From contig NZ_AMWJ02000004.1 in NCBI RefSeq assembly GCF_000319305.2, positions 310,001 through 374,000 of the forward strand: a stretch of DNA of 64,000 nt, read 5' to 3'. Shown piece by piece: positions 15,929 to 23,455 of this stretch (position 1 is the stretch's first letter; the number at the start of each line of letters is the position of its first letter). The DNA comes from Pseudomonas bharatica CSV86. GTDB lineage: Bacteria; Pseudomonadota; Gammaproteobacteria; Pseudomonadales; Pseudomonadaceae. The position numbers were made by a program, and so were the translations under genes. Under the pieces are notes generated by a model. It saw only the letters and a program-made list of their open reading frames with translations. It was not told the origin of the DNA and ran no database searches.

Positions 15929-16006
15929 CCCTGTGGGAGCTGGCTTGCCAGCGATAGCGGTAGTGAATCCACCATTGCAATCGCTGGCAAGCCAGCTCCC
16001 ACAGGG
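15929..16006. repeat. REPIN, outward class, between dgcA and dgcB
   Basis: REP units in the opposite arrangement to most others here (CCCTGTGGGAGC outermost). They flank a spacer with GTGAATCCACC. The element lies inside the dgc operon. Confidence 0.88.
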
Positions 16007-16040
16007 TACGCGCCAACTCCAACCCGAGCGGGAGCTTCCC

Positions 16041-17987
16041 ATGCTGAACGTTATCCTCCCCGTCCTGCTGTTTGCCGCCCTCGGCCTGGCCGTGCTCGGC
16101 GCCGTGCGGCGCGTGCGGATGTGGCGCCAGGGCCGGCCGTCGCCGGTCAACCTGCTGGCCGGCCTGCTGGCCATGCCGCGGCGTTACCTGGTCGATCTCC
16201 ACCATGTGGTGGAACGCGACAAGTACATGTCGAAAACCCACGTGGCTACCGCTGGCGGCTTCGTCCTGTCCGCCGTGCTCGCCATTGTCGTCCACGGCTT
16301 CGGCCTGCACAGCAAGATCCTCGGCTACGCCCTGCTGGCGGCGACAGTGCTGATGTTCTGTGGTGCCCTGTTCGTCTTCAAGCGCCGCCTCGACCCGCCT
16401 TCGCGGCTGTCGAAAGGCCCCTGGATGCGCTTGCCGAAAAGCCTGCTGGTGTTTTCCACCACCTTCTTCATCGCCACCCTGCCGGTAGCCGGCATCCTCC
16501 CCGAAGGCTTCGGCGGCTGGTTCCTCGTCGGCCTGCTGGGGCTGGGGGTGATCTGGGGCGTGTCGGAGCTGTTCCTCGGCATGACCTGGGGCGGCCCGAT
16601 GAAACACGCCTTCGCCGGTGCCCTGCACCTGGCCTGGCACCGCCGCGCCGAGCGCTTCGGCGGCGGCCGCTCCACCGGCCTCAAGCCGCTGGACCTGGAA
16701 GACCGCAGCGCGCCATTGGGCGTGGAAAAACCCAAGGACTTCACCTGGAACCAGTTGCTCGGCTTCGATGCCTGCGTGCAGTGCGGCAAGTGCGAAGCGA
16801 TGTGCCCGGCCTTCGCTGCCGGCCAGCCGCTGAACCCGAAGAAACTGATCCAGGACATGGTCATCGGCCTGGCCGGTGGCACCGACGCGCAGTTCGCCGG
16901 CAGCCCGTACCCTGGCAAGCCGATCGGCGAACACGGCGGCCATCCGCACCAGCCGATCGTCAACGGCCTGGTGGACGCCGAGACTCTGTGGTCCTGTACC
17001 ACCTGCCGGGCCTGCGTCGAGGAATGCCCGATGATGATCGAGCACGTCGATGCCATCGTCGACATGCGCCGCCACCTGACCCTGGAAAAGGGCGCCACGC
17101 CGAACAAGGGTGCGGAAGTCCTCGATAACCTGATCGCCACCGACAACCCCGGCGGCTTCAACCCGGGCGGACGCATGAACTGGGCCGCGGACCTGAACCT
17201 CAAGGTGCTCTCGGAGGTGAAATCCACCGAGGTGCTGTTCTGGGTCGGCGATGGCGCCTTCGACATGCGCAACCAGCGCACCCTGCGCGCCTTCGTCAAG
17301 GTGCTGAAAGCCTCGGGCGTGGACTTCGCCGTGCTCGGCCTGGAAGAGCGCGACAGCGGCGACGTGGCCCGGCGCCTGGGTGACGAAGCCACCTTCCAGA
17401 CCCTGGCCAAGCGCAATATCCAGACGCTCGCGAAATACCGTTTCCAGCGCATCGTCACCTGCGATCCGCACAGCTTCCATGTGCTGAAGAACGAATACGG
17501 CGCCTTTGGCTGCGAGTACCTGGTGCAGCACCACAGCACCTACATCGCCGAACTGCTGGACGCCGGCAAGCTCAGCCTCGACGCACACAAGGGCGGCAGC
17601 GTGACCTACCACGACCCGTGCTACCTGGGCCGCTACAACGGTGAATACGAGGCGCCGCGCCAGGTGCTGCGCGCCCTCGGCATCGAGGTCAAGGAGATGG
17701 AGCGTTCCGGCTTCCGTTCCCGCTGCTGCGGTGGTGGCGGCGGTGCGCCGATCACCGATATCCCGGGCAAGCAGCGCATTCCCGATATGCGCATGGAAGA
17801 CATCCGCGAGACCGGCGCCGAGGTGGTGGCGGTAGGTTGTCCACAGTGCACGGCCATGCTCGAAGGCGTGGTCGAACCCCGGCCGCTGATCAAGGACCTG
17901 GCCGAACTGGTGGCCGATGCCCTGGTGGAAAGTGCCGCGCCGAGCAAGCCGGCGCCGAGCAAACGTGAACCTGCGGAGGTGCACTGA
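16041..17987 (+). CDS. dgcB: iron-sulfur membrane oxidoreductase DgcB
   Basis: A 648-residue protein with several N-terminal membrane helices (the first starts MLNVILPVLLFAALGLAVLG). Two 4Fe-4S motifs follow (CVQCGKCEAMCP and CTTCRACVEECP). CCG-type cysteine domains come last (YHDPCYLGRYN and CCGGGGG). This is the heterodisulfide-reductase-like layout of DgcB, which carries electrons from DgcA. The ATG at 16041 is chosen over the upstream in-frame start because GGGAGC sits 6 bases before it and the upstream codons belong to the REPIN. The stop overlaps the next start (TGATG), coupling it to the ETF gene. Confidence 0.9.
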   Translation: MLNVILPVLLFAALGLAVLGAVRRVRMWRQGRPSPVNLLAGLLAMPRRYLVDLHHVVERDKYMSKTHVATAGGFVLSAVLAIVVHGFGLHSKILGYALLAATVLMFCGALFVFKRRLDPPSRLSKGPWMRLPKSLLVFSTTFFIATLPVAGILPEGFGGWFLVGLLGLGVIWGVSELFLGMTWGGPMKHAFAGALHLAWHRRAERFGGGRSTGLKPLDLEDRSAPLGVEKPKDFTWNQLLGFDACVQCGKCEAMCPAFAAGQPLNPKKLIQDMVIGLAGGTDAQFAGSPYPGKPIGEHGGHPHQPIVNGLVDAETLWSCTTCRACVEECPMMIEHVDAIVDMRRHLTLEKGATPNKGAEVLDNLIATDNPGGFNPGGRMNWAADLNLKVLSEVKSTEVLFWVGDGAFDMRNQRTLRAFVKVLKASGVDFAVLGLEERDSGDVARRLGDEATFQTLAKRNIQTLAKYRFQRIVTCDPHSFHVLKNEYGAFGCEYLVQHHSTYIAELLDAGKLSLDAHKGGSVTYHDPCYLGRYNGEYEAPRQVLRALGIEVKEMERSGFRSRCCGGGGGAPITDIPGKQRIPDMRMEDIRETGAEVVAVGCPQCTAMLEGVVEPRPLIKDLAELVADALVESAAPSKPAPSKREPAEVH

Positions 17988-19210
17988 TGAGCGACATTAT
18001 TCGCCGCGACCCGCGTGCCGAATGGATCGCACGCAACCGCCTGCATCCGCTGCATGCGGCCATGCAGGTCAAGCAGGACAGCTGGATGGGGCCCAACGGC
18101 GTCATCCGCAAGAATCCCCACGCGCTCGGCTTCATCGGCCCCAACGGCCTCAAGCGCATCGACCGCAGCGGCGCCCAGCAAGGTGGTGGCAGCAGCAAGC
18201 GCAGCGCGGCGGCCGAGGTACAACTGCCGCTGCACCAGGTCACGGCGCCGGCGTTCTATATCGCCGTGGTCCCGGACATGGTCGGCGGTCGCTTGAGCAG
18301 CCACGACCGCGATCTGCTCGGCCTGGCCCACAGCCTGGCCGGCAGCGACGGCGCGGTGCTGGCCGTGGTGTTCGGTGAGCACAAGGAAAGCAACTTTACC
18401 GGCAATGGTGTCGACCGCCTGCTGCTGATCGACGGCGAGCAGTTCGAGGGTTATGCACCGGAACAAAGGGTGCAGGGCCTGCGGGCTGTGGATAACCAGT
18501 TTTCGCCACGCCACTGGTTGCTGCCTGACAGCCGTACCGGTGGTGGCGAACTGGGCCGGCGCTTTGCCGCCGCCTTGGGCGAACGCCCGGCGACGCGGGT
18601 CTGGCAGGTCAAGGACGGGCTTTCCAGCGGGCGCGCCGGTGCTGGCCAGCAGGACCTGGTGCGCAATCTGCCACGCCTGATCCTGGCCGCCGCCGAATGT
18701 GCCGAACCGGTCAGCGAAACCCGCCATGAAGCCTTGCCGGTGGAGTTGTCCACAGGCGTAGCGCGCAGCCTGTCGCGGATCGAGGATCTCGGCCCGGTGG
18801 CGGTAGACCCGGCGGCCATCGCCATGGCCGAGGCCGAGTTCATCGTCTCCGGTGGCAACGGGGTCAAGGACTGGGCGCTGTTCCACCGTGCCACGGCAGC
18901 CCTCGGTGCCACCGAAGGCGCCTCGCGGGTGGCGGTGGACGACGGCTTCATGCCGCGCAACCGCCAGGTGGGTGCCACCGGCACCTGGGTTACCGCGCGG
19001 GTCTATGTGGCCGTGGGTATTTCCGGGGCGATCCAGCACCTGCAGGGCATCGGCGCCTGCGACAAGGTGGTGGCGATCAACATGGATCCGGGCTGCGACA
19101 TGATCAAACGCGCCGATCTCTCGGTGATCGGTGACAGCGCAGCGATCCTCCAGGCCCTGATCGAGGCTGTGGACAACTTCCGCAACGGCGCCCGGCGCGA
19201 TGCGGCATAA
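17987..19210 (+). CDS. etfA: electron transfer flavoprotein alpha subunit of the dgc operon
   Basis: A 407-residue ETF alpha-type subunit, longer than the usual roughly 310 residues because of an extra N-terminal segment (DIIRRDPRAEWIARNRLHPLHAAMQ). The FAD-binding C-terminal domain has the classical motifs VGATGTWVTARVYVAVGISG followed by AIQHLQGI and KVVAINMDPGCDMIKRADLSVIGD. It overlaps dgcB by one base and precedes the beta subunit by 15 bases. It is a paralogue dedicated to dimethylglycine oxidation, as in P. aeruginosa PA5400. A perfect DnaA box lies inside it at 18487-18495. Confidence 0.87.
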   Translation: MSDIIRRDPRAEWIARNRLHPLHAAMQVKQDSWMGPNGVIRKNPHALGFIGPNGLKRIDRSGAQQGGGSSKRSAAAEVQLPLHQVTAPAFYIAVVPDMVGGRLSSHDRDLLGLAHSLAGSDGAVLAVVFGEHKESNFTGNGVDRLLLIDGEQFEGYAPEQRVQGLRAVDNQFSPRHWLLPDSRTGGGELGRRFAAALGERPATRVWQVKDGLSSGRAGAGQQDLVRNLPRLILAAAECAEPVSETRHEALPVELSTGVARSLSRIEDLGPVAVDPAAIAMAEAEFIVSGGNGVKDWALFHRATAALGATEGASRVAVDDGFMPRNRQVGATGTWVTARVYVAVGISGAIQHLQGIGACDKVVAINMDPGCDMIKRADLSVIGDSAAILQALIEAVDNFRNGARRDAA

Positions 19211-19225
19211 GGGCAGGGCAACGTC

Positions 19226-19996
19226 ATGAACACGAAGATCATCAGCCTGGTATCGGTCGGCGCCCACCCCACCTCGGGGCGCAGCCGCCGCGCCGAACAG
19301 GACGCCCGCGCGGTGGAACTGGGGCTGCAACTGGCCGGCGACAGCCTGCGGGTGCTGCATGCCGGCGACCCACGGGAAGAAGCCTTGCGCGCCTACCTGG
19401 GCATGGGCCTGGAGAAACTGGAGGTACTGGAACAACCGGCCGGTGCCGATGTGCTCGGACCGCTCGGTGATTACCTGCGTGATGCCGGAGCGCAACTGGT
19501 GCTGACCGGCAGCCAGGCGGAAACCGGCGAAGGCTCGGGGATGCTCCCGTACTTGCTGGCCGAACGCCTGGGCTGGCCGTTGGTGGTAGGGCTGGCCGAG
19601 GTGGAATCCATCGAAAATGGCACTGCGCAGGTGCTGCAAGCCTTGCCTCGCGGGCAGCGCAGGCGGCTGAAAGTGCGCCTGCCGTTTCTCGCCTCTGTGG
19701 ATAACGCCGCACCGAAGCCTCGCCAGAGCGCTTTCGGCCCGGCCCGGCGCGGCGTGCTGGCGCCTCACGAGGTGGAAATCGTCGACGACGAACTGTTCGA
19801 AAGTGCCGAATTGCTGCCGGCGAAGCCGCGGCCCAAGCGGCTCAAGGTGATCAAGGCGAAGAGTGGCGCGGACCGCATGAAGGCCGCTACGGCCAAGGCC
19901 AGTGGTGGCGGCGGTCAGGTGCTCAAGGATGTCAGCCCACAGGCGGGCGCCGAGGCGATTCTCAAGCTGCTGGTGGAGGAAGGCGTGCTGCGCTGA
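19226..19996 (+). CDS. etfB: electron transfer flavoprotein beta subunit of the dgc operon
   Basis: A 256-residue ETF beta-type protein that pairs with the preceding alpha subunit to accept electrons from DgcAB. Visible family features are the opening IISLVSVGAHPTSGRSRRAEQDARAVELGLQLAG, the GDPREEALRAYLGMGLEKLEVLE stretch and LVLTGSQAETGEGSGMLPYLLAERLGWP. The C-terminus is an extended Lys/Ala-rich tail (AKSGADRMKAATAKASGGGG). It ends the dgc operon. The repeat-rich intergenic block with DnaA boxes starts right after its stop codon. Confidence 0.85.
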   Translation: MNTKIISLVSVGAHPTSGRSRRAEQDARAVELGLQLAGDSLRVLHAGDPREEALRAYLGMGLEKLEVLEQPAGADVLGPLGDYLRDAGAQLVLTGSQAETGEGSGMLPYLLAERLGWPLVVGLAEVESIENGTAQVLQALPRGQRRRLKVRLPFLASVDNAAPKPRQSAFGPARRGVLAPHEVEIVDDELFESAELLPAKPRPKRLKVIKAKSGADRMKAATAKASGGGGQVLKDVSPQAGAEAILKLLVEEGVLR

Positions 19997-20000
19997 GCGT

Positions 20001-20533
20001 TGTGCACAAAGTCTGTTGGCGGCTCTGTGGATAAAATGTTGGTCACCCTCTGGAAGCCTTGCTCTGCAAGGCTTTCGCGTTTCTGGTCATATATCGTACA
20101 GCTCAGATCCAGGAATGCGCGCTGTTGATCAGCCTTGGGCAATAGGAGTTGCCCACAATCCTTGTTGGCGGTTCTGTGGATAAACTGTTCTTTCAAAAAA
20201 TAAGTTCATGTAAATCATGTACTTATATGGTTTGATCAAAATATGTTCAATTGTTCGAAAAAATCCGGTCAGATGCTCTATAGCCCAGGTAAATCGGAGG
20301 TTTTCGACCTTATCCACAGCTCATGACACGGAATGAAAAGTTTCACACAAAGTCTGTTGGCCCCTTTGTGGATAAGGTGTTCGCTGAGCGCTGAAGGCCA
20401 GGTTTTACAAGGGGTCGAGCGAAGTGGTCAAAAATTGATCGGTTTACCTCTGTGCGGCCAGCGTGCACCCCGGGCGCTTTCCACAGGGGTTGCCCACAAT
20501 AGCTGTGGGTCGAGCTGTGGATAAAATGTTGCC
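20001..20533. repeat. four-copy repeat block with five perfect DnaA boxes
   Basis: This gene-free stretch contains TGTGGATAA (complement of TTATCCACA, the perfect DnaA box) at 20026-20034, 20175-20183, 20367-20375 and 20516-20524, and TTATCCACA at 20310-20318. Four of the boxes end imperfect direct repeats of about 40 bp (about 20001-20041, 20151-20191, 20342-20382, 20489-20533). Each repeat opens with a weaker, inverted box-like word (TTGTGCACA, TTGCCCACA, TTTCACACA, TTGCCCACA) and has TGTTGG in the middle of three copies. An AT-rich segment (about 20184-20270) lies between the second and third copies. No rep or dnaA gene is nearby. The whole resembles a DnaA-binding or titration locus. Confidence 0.8.
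20201..20225. repeat. inverted repeat inside the AT-rich segment
   Basis: TAAGTTCATG (20201-20210) and CATGTACTTA (20216-20225) form 10-bp arms with one mismatch around a 5-base centre. The segment is strikingly AT-rich compared with the surrounding genome. Confidence 0.6.
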
Positions 20534-20689
20534 AAGGTGGTTTTGTTCAGCAAATGCGGGGGCCTGCGAGGGTTGTTCAAAAAATGCACAGCCGTACTGA
20601 GGGCCCCGCTACCTGATAGAACTGTCAGTAGTGCTCGTCCCGGATCAAGGCGTAAGGTTAAACGAGGGATTACCTGCGTGAGGTTCAGC

Positions 20690-21571
20690 ATGCCGACTTT
20701 GCCCGCCGTCCGGACTGATCGAACAGTGCCTGATGCAACCCGCGCCGCCTTCAACGGCCAGGTTCTCGAGCCTTGGGGTTGCTATCTACCAGGCAATGGT
20801 TATCGGGCCTACAATCCGATCCTGTTGCGTTTCCACGGCCCGGACCGCTGGAGTCCCTTCCAGCGCGGCGGGCTCAATCCCTATGCCTACTGCTCCGGTG
20901 ACCCGGTGAACGCCGTGGATCCGACCGGACGCTGGGAAGAAAAGATCACCCCCCTGCTGTCGCTGGGGCTGAACATGATGCTGTTCAGCCTGGCTGCCTA
21001 CGCATTGCGCAGCACGGCGCCAGCCATGCAAAAACGCGCGCCGCTGACGGCTACCTATATCAGCTTCAGTGGTTCCCTGATCGGCATGTATGGTTCCGTC
21101 GAGCAACTGCTGGGCAATCCCGAGGGCAGGTACCTCAACTGGCTAGGCACATCGTTGTCGACCATCTCGGCCGCGACGCGCGTCTGGCTCGCGCGGAGGG
21201 TGGACCGGCAGGATCGCTTCAACGAACGCATTCAGGTGATGCGTGACAAGATGTACAGGGAATCGAACGTCAAGTATGTGCCGCCGGCTTCCCCGCCCCA
21301 AACACCCGTTCCGCTCCGCTCGGTCACTCCGCCCGCGAGCACGCCCCCGGCCAATCCGGTACAGCGGACACCGCCGCCGCCGCGTGAGCAGTCGGCTTCT
21401 CCGATTTCCAGTATTCCTTCGCATGTGTCGGGTTCGCCGCGCTCGGGATCGATAGTCAGCGTTGCGTCGACCAGCAGTCGAGGTTCGGTAATTGGAGATT
21501 TACCGAAGATCAACCGGGATATTCGTGGGCAGCGCAAGCAAAGCGTGCGCTTCTTCGCGACCAACTATTGA
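20690..21571 (+). CDS. orphan RHS-core protein 1
   Basis: A 293-residue stand-alone protein carrying only the C-terminal RHS-associated core (YLPGNGYRAYNPILLRFHGP, then DRWSPF, NPYAYCSGDPVN and DPTGR) near its N-terminus. The long N-terminal YD-repeat shell of true Rhs proteins is absent. After the core come one or two hydrophobic segments (LLSLGLNMMLFSLAAYALR) and a Pro/Ser-rich tail. Such orphan tips are common in P. putida-type genomes, and their function is unclear. The ATG at 20690 is preferred because upstream codons fall in non-coding sequence; the longer frame from 20537 cannot be excluded. Its stop overlaps the next gene's start by one base. Confidence 0.7.
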   Translation: MPTLPAVRTDRTVPDATRAAFNGQVLEPWGCYLPGNGYRAYNPILLRFHGPDRWSPFQRGGLNPYAYCSGDPVNAVDPTGRWEEKITPLLSLGLNMMLFSLAAYALRSTAPAMQKRAPLTATYISFSGSLIGMYGSVEQLLGNPEGRYLNWLGTSLSTISAATRVWLARRVDRQDRFNERIQVMRDKMYRESNVKYVPPASPPQTPVPLRSVTPPASTPPANPVQRTPPPPREQSASPISSIPSHVSGSPRSGSIVSVASTSSRGSVIGDLPKINRDIRGQRKQSVRFFATNY

Positions 21572-22391
21572 TGAGCAGACCATTCTCACAACCTGGCTTC
21601 AACGGCCACCACCTGGAGGCTGCGGGTTGGTATCACCTGGGCAACGGCCACCGGGTCTACAGCCCGTTGCTCATGCGCTTTCACTGCCCGGACCGACTGA
21701 GCCCGTTCGGCGCGGGGGGCTTGAATGCCTACGCCTATTGCCTGGGCGACCCGGTCAATAGAAGGGACCCGACGGGACGCGCGACAGAAGATATTCACAT
21801 CGTGAGTCTGGTCGTTGCTGGTATATCCATCGGCTACGGGTTCATGTCTCTCATCGTTCCTCCGCTGGCCAGGCTGGCGCGCCCTGGCTCCCGCGTGCAT
21901 GGCTGGGCTTCGATGGGGCCACCTCTCAGCTCGTCCCCGGGGGGCTGGATGCCGCTGCTACCATTGCCGGAATAGCAGGGGGAGGACTCGGGGCCGCGGC
22001 CACCAAGCTGAGCATGGAGGACCCGGAGTCACGCTTGGCGAAGGACCTTACTCATATCAGCCTGTACACAACGCTCGGCGTACTGGTCACCGGTAGGCTG
22101 GTTGTGGGGGTGACGCCTGCGAAAGACTTCACCTCCCATCGCTGGCGCACCGTGGGCAAGTTCGTCCATGGTCCGAAAAAAATCGAACGGAACGAGCAGC
22201 CCAGGTTGAATGTAGCGTCGATGAACGATCCGGATATCGAAATGAGGAATCTCTCGTCGAGGCGGGCCACCCCTCCAATCTTGCCGGAGATGCAGTCGCA
22301 ACAGCAGGTCGTGCAGAGGCGTAGCGGGCGTACCGCAGAGTATTTCCGGCGACTATGGCCAACGCGGGGCAGTTGGAATCGTCCCGAGTAG
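21571..22391 (+). pseudogene. orphan RHS-core protein 2, frameshifted
   Basis: The first reading frame (21571-21975) opens with the same core as its neighbours (GWYHLGNGHRVYSPLLMRFH, then DRLSPFGAGGLNAYAYCLGDPVNRRDPTGR) and then degenerates. From about 21900 the coding signal continues in the -1 frame. Codons from 21903 give LGFDGATSQLVPGG..., run through ATKLSMEDPESRLAKDL and end at 22391. A single-base deletion between about 21860 and 21905 would explain the break, giving an original protein of about 273 residues. It could also be a sequencing error. The gene directly follows RHS-core protein 1. Confidence 0.65.
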
Positions 22392-22494
22392 GTCGGGTGC
22401 GGGGCGTAGCTGACCTGGCATTTCTGCCAGTTTCGCTGTGCCGACGACTGGATTAGCGTGGTGGCTACAAATTCGCCTACAGGAACATCCAGCA

Positions 22495-23409
22495 ATGAAA
22501 GACCTCGGTACGGATGCTGACCATGGTCGAAAGGCTGTCACCACAGTGCTGATCGCCACCAATCACAGCCAGACGGTAATTGCAGAACATGCCGGCAGGC
22601 TCAACCGCATCGCCTGCGAACCCTACGGTGTGCAAAGCGCAGATCGGCCGCCGCAGTCACGCCAGGGCTTCAATGGTGAGCTTCGCGAAACGCTGCTGGA
22701 CGGATACGCACTGGGAGTGGGTTATCGTTTCTACAATCCACTGCTGAGGCGCTTTCAAGGTATGGACGAGCTAAGCCCGTTCGAGGCGGGTGGGTTCAAT
22801 GGATATGGATATTGCGCAGGTGACCCGCTGAACAATGGCGATCCAAGTGGGCGGGTGGTGGTTTCCTGGCTCCAGGGATGGCAAACCAGGGGCTTTCAAA
22901 AGACGATGAGACCGCAACTGGATCTACAAATCCATGTGTCTGCGCGGACTGACTGGAACATACCTCGTCTACCGCTTGGCACACAACGCCAGGCACCTTC
23001 TGTTTCTAGGCACAGGATGGCGCCTCAGCCTGTAGCGTTCAGTGGCCAGGGAATCAATAGATCGGATGTCCCGGCTGTTGCGGCTAGCCACACGCGCCCC
23101 ACCCGCCAGGCGACGCCTTCACTCGATCGATATTCGTTCACGCGCTCGGGGGTGGAGTTCCATTCGGGGTCTGCCAGTCTGACCACCCGGCTGTGGATAA
23201 AAACTGCAGTACCTGTATCGGGCATGCCCAAATCCGGGCCCGCTGGCCGAGCGGAGTACCCTAAGACATTCGAGGGGCTCGATGAGTACCCGCCTGATGT
23301 CATCAACACTGGGTTAATCGTGCATGAGCTGCGCTCAACCGCTCTCGTCCGGGCCGCAGAATTGAACAGGCATGGGACACGGCAGTCGGGGTCCTCAATT
23401 CGGCAGTAG
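22495..23409 (+). CDS. orphan RHS-core protein 3
   Basis: A 304-residue protein with the same tip core (LGVGYRFYNPLLRRFQGMDE, then LSPFEAGGFNGYGYCAGDPLNN and DPSGR), preceded by about 85 residues (VLIATNHSQTVIAEHAGRLN...) typical of Pseudomonas orphan RHS proteins. The C-terminal 170 residues show no recognisable toxin motif and are low in predicted order. The ATG at 22495 has AGGA 10 bases upstream. It is the last of three tandem members and is separated from gbcA by a strong hairpin. A perfect DnaA box lies within it at 23192-23200. Confidence 0.7.
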   Translation: MKDLGTDADHGRKAVTTVLIATNHSQTVIAEHAGRLNRIACEPYGVQSADRPPQSRQGFNGELRETLLDGYALGVGYRFYNPLLRRFQGMDELSPFEAGGFNGYGYCAGDPLNNGDPSGRVVVSWLQGWQTRGFQKTMRPQLDLQIHVSARTDWNIPRLPLGTQRQAPSVSRHRMAPQPVAFSGQGINRSDVPAVAASHTRPTRQATPSLDRYSFTRSGVEFHSGSASLTTRLWIKTAVPVSGMPKSGPAGRAEYPKTFEGLDEYPPDVINTGLIVHELRSTALVRAAELNRHGTRQSGSSIRQ

Positions 23410-23413
23410 CCGA

Positions 23414-23435
23414 GCCGGGCCCGCTTGGGCCCGGC
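23414..23435. terminator. hairpin between convergent RHS and gbcA genes
   Basis: GCCGGGCCC (23414-23422) and GGGCCCGGC (23427-23435) form a perfect 9-bp stem with a GCTT loop between the two convergent stop codons. No clear U-tract follows on either strand. Confidence 0.6.
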
Positions 23436-23455
23436 GCTTGCGCAGAGCGACTTGG

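Noticed and set aside
15933..16040. Extended start of dgcB
   Set aside because: The extra codons are translated REPIN sequence.
13764..17984. Very long minus-strand open frame (1406 codons) opposite dgcA-dgcB
   Set aside because: It is the antisense shadow of GC-rich coding genes with clear families on the plus strand. Its product is low-complexity His/Ala/Gly/Val with no domain, and it crosses a REPIN.
20201..20225. Attachment site of an integrated element
   Set aside because: No integrase, tRNA or matching second copy was seen around the RHS genes.
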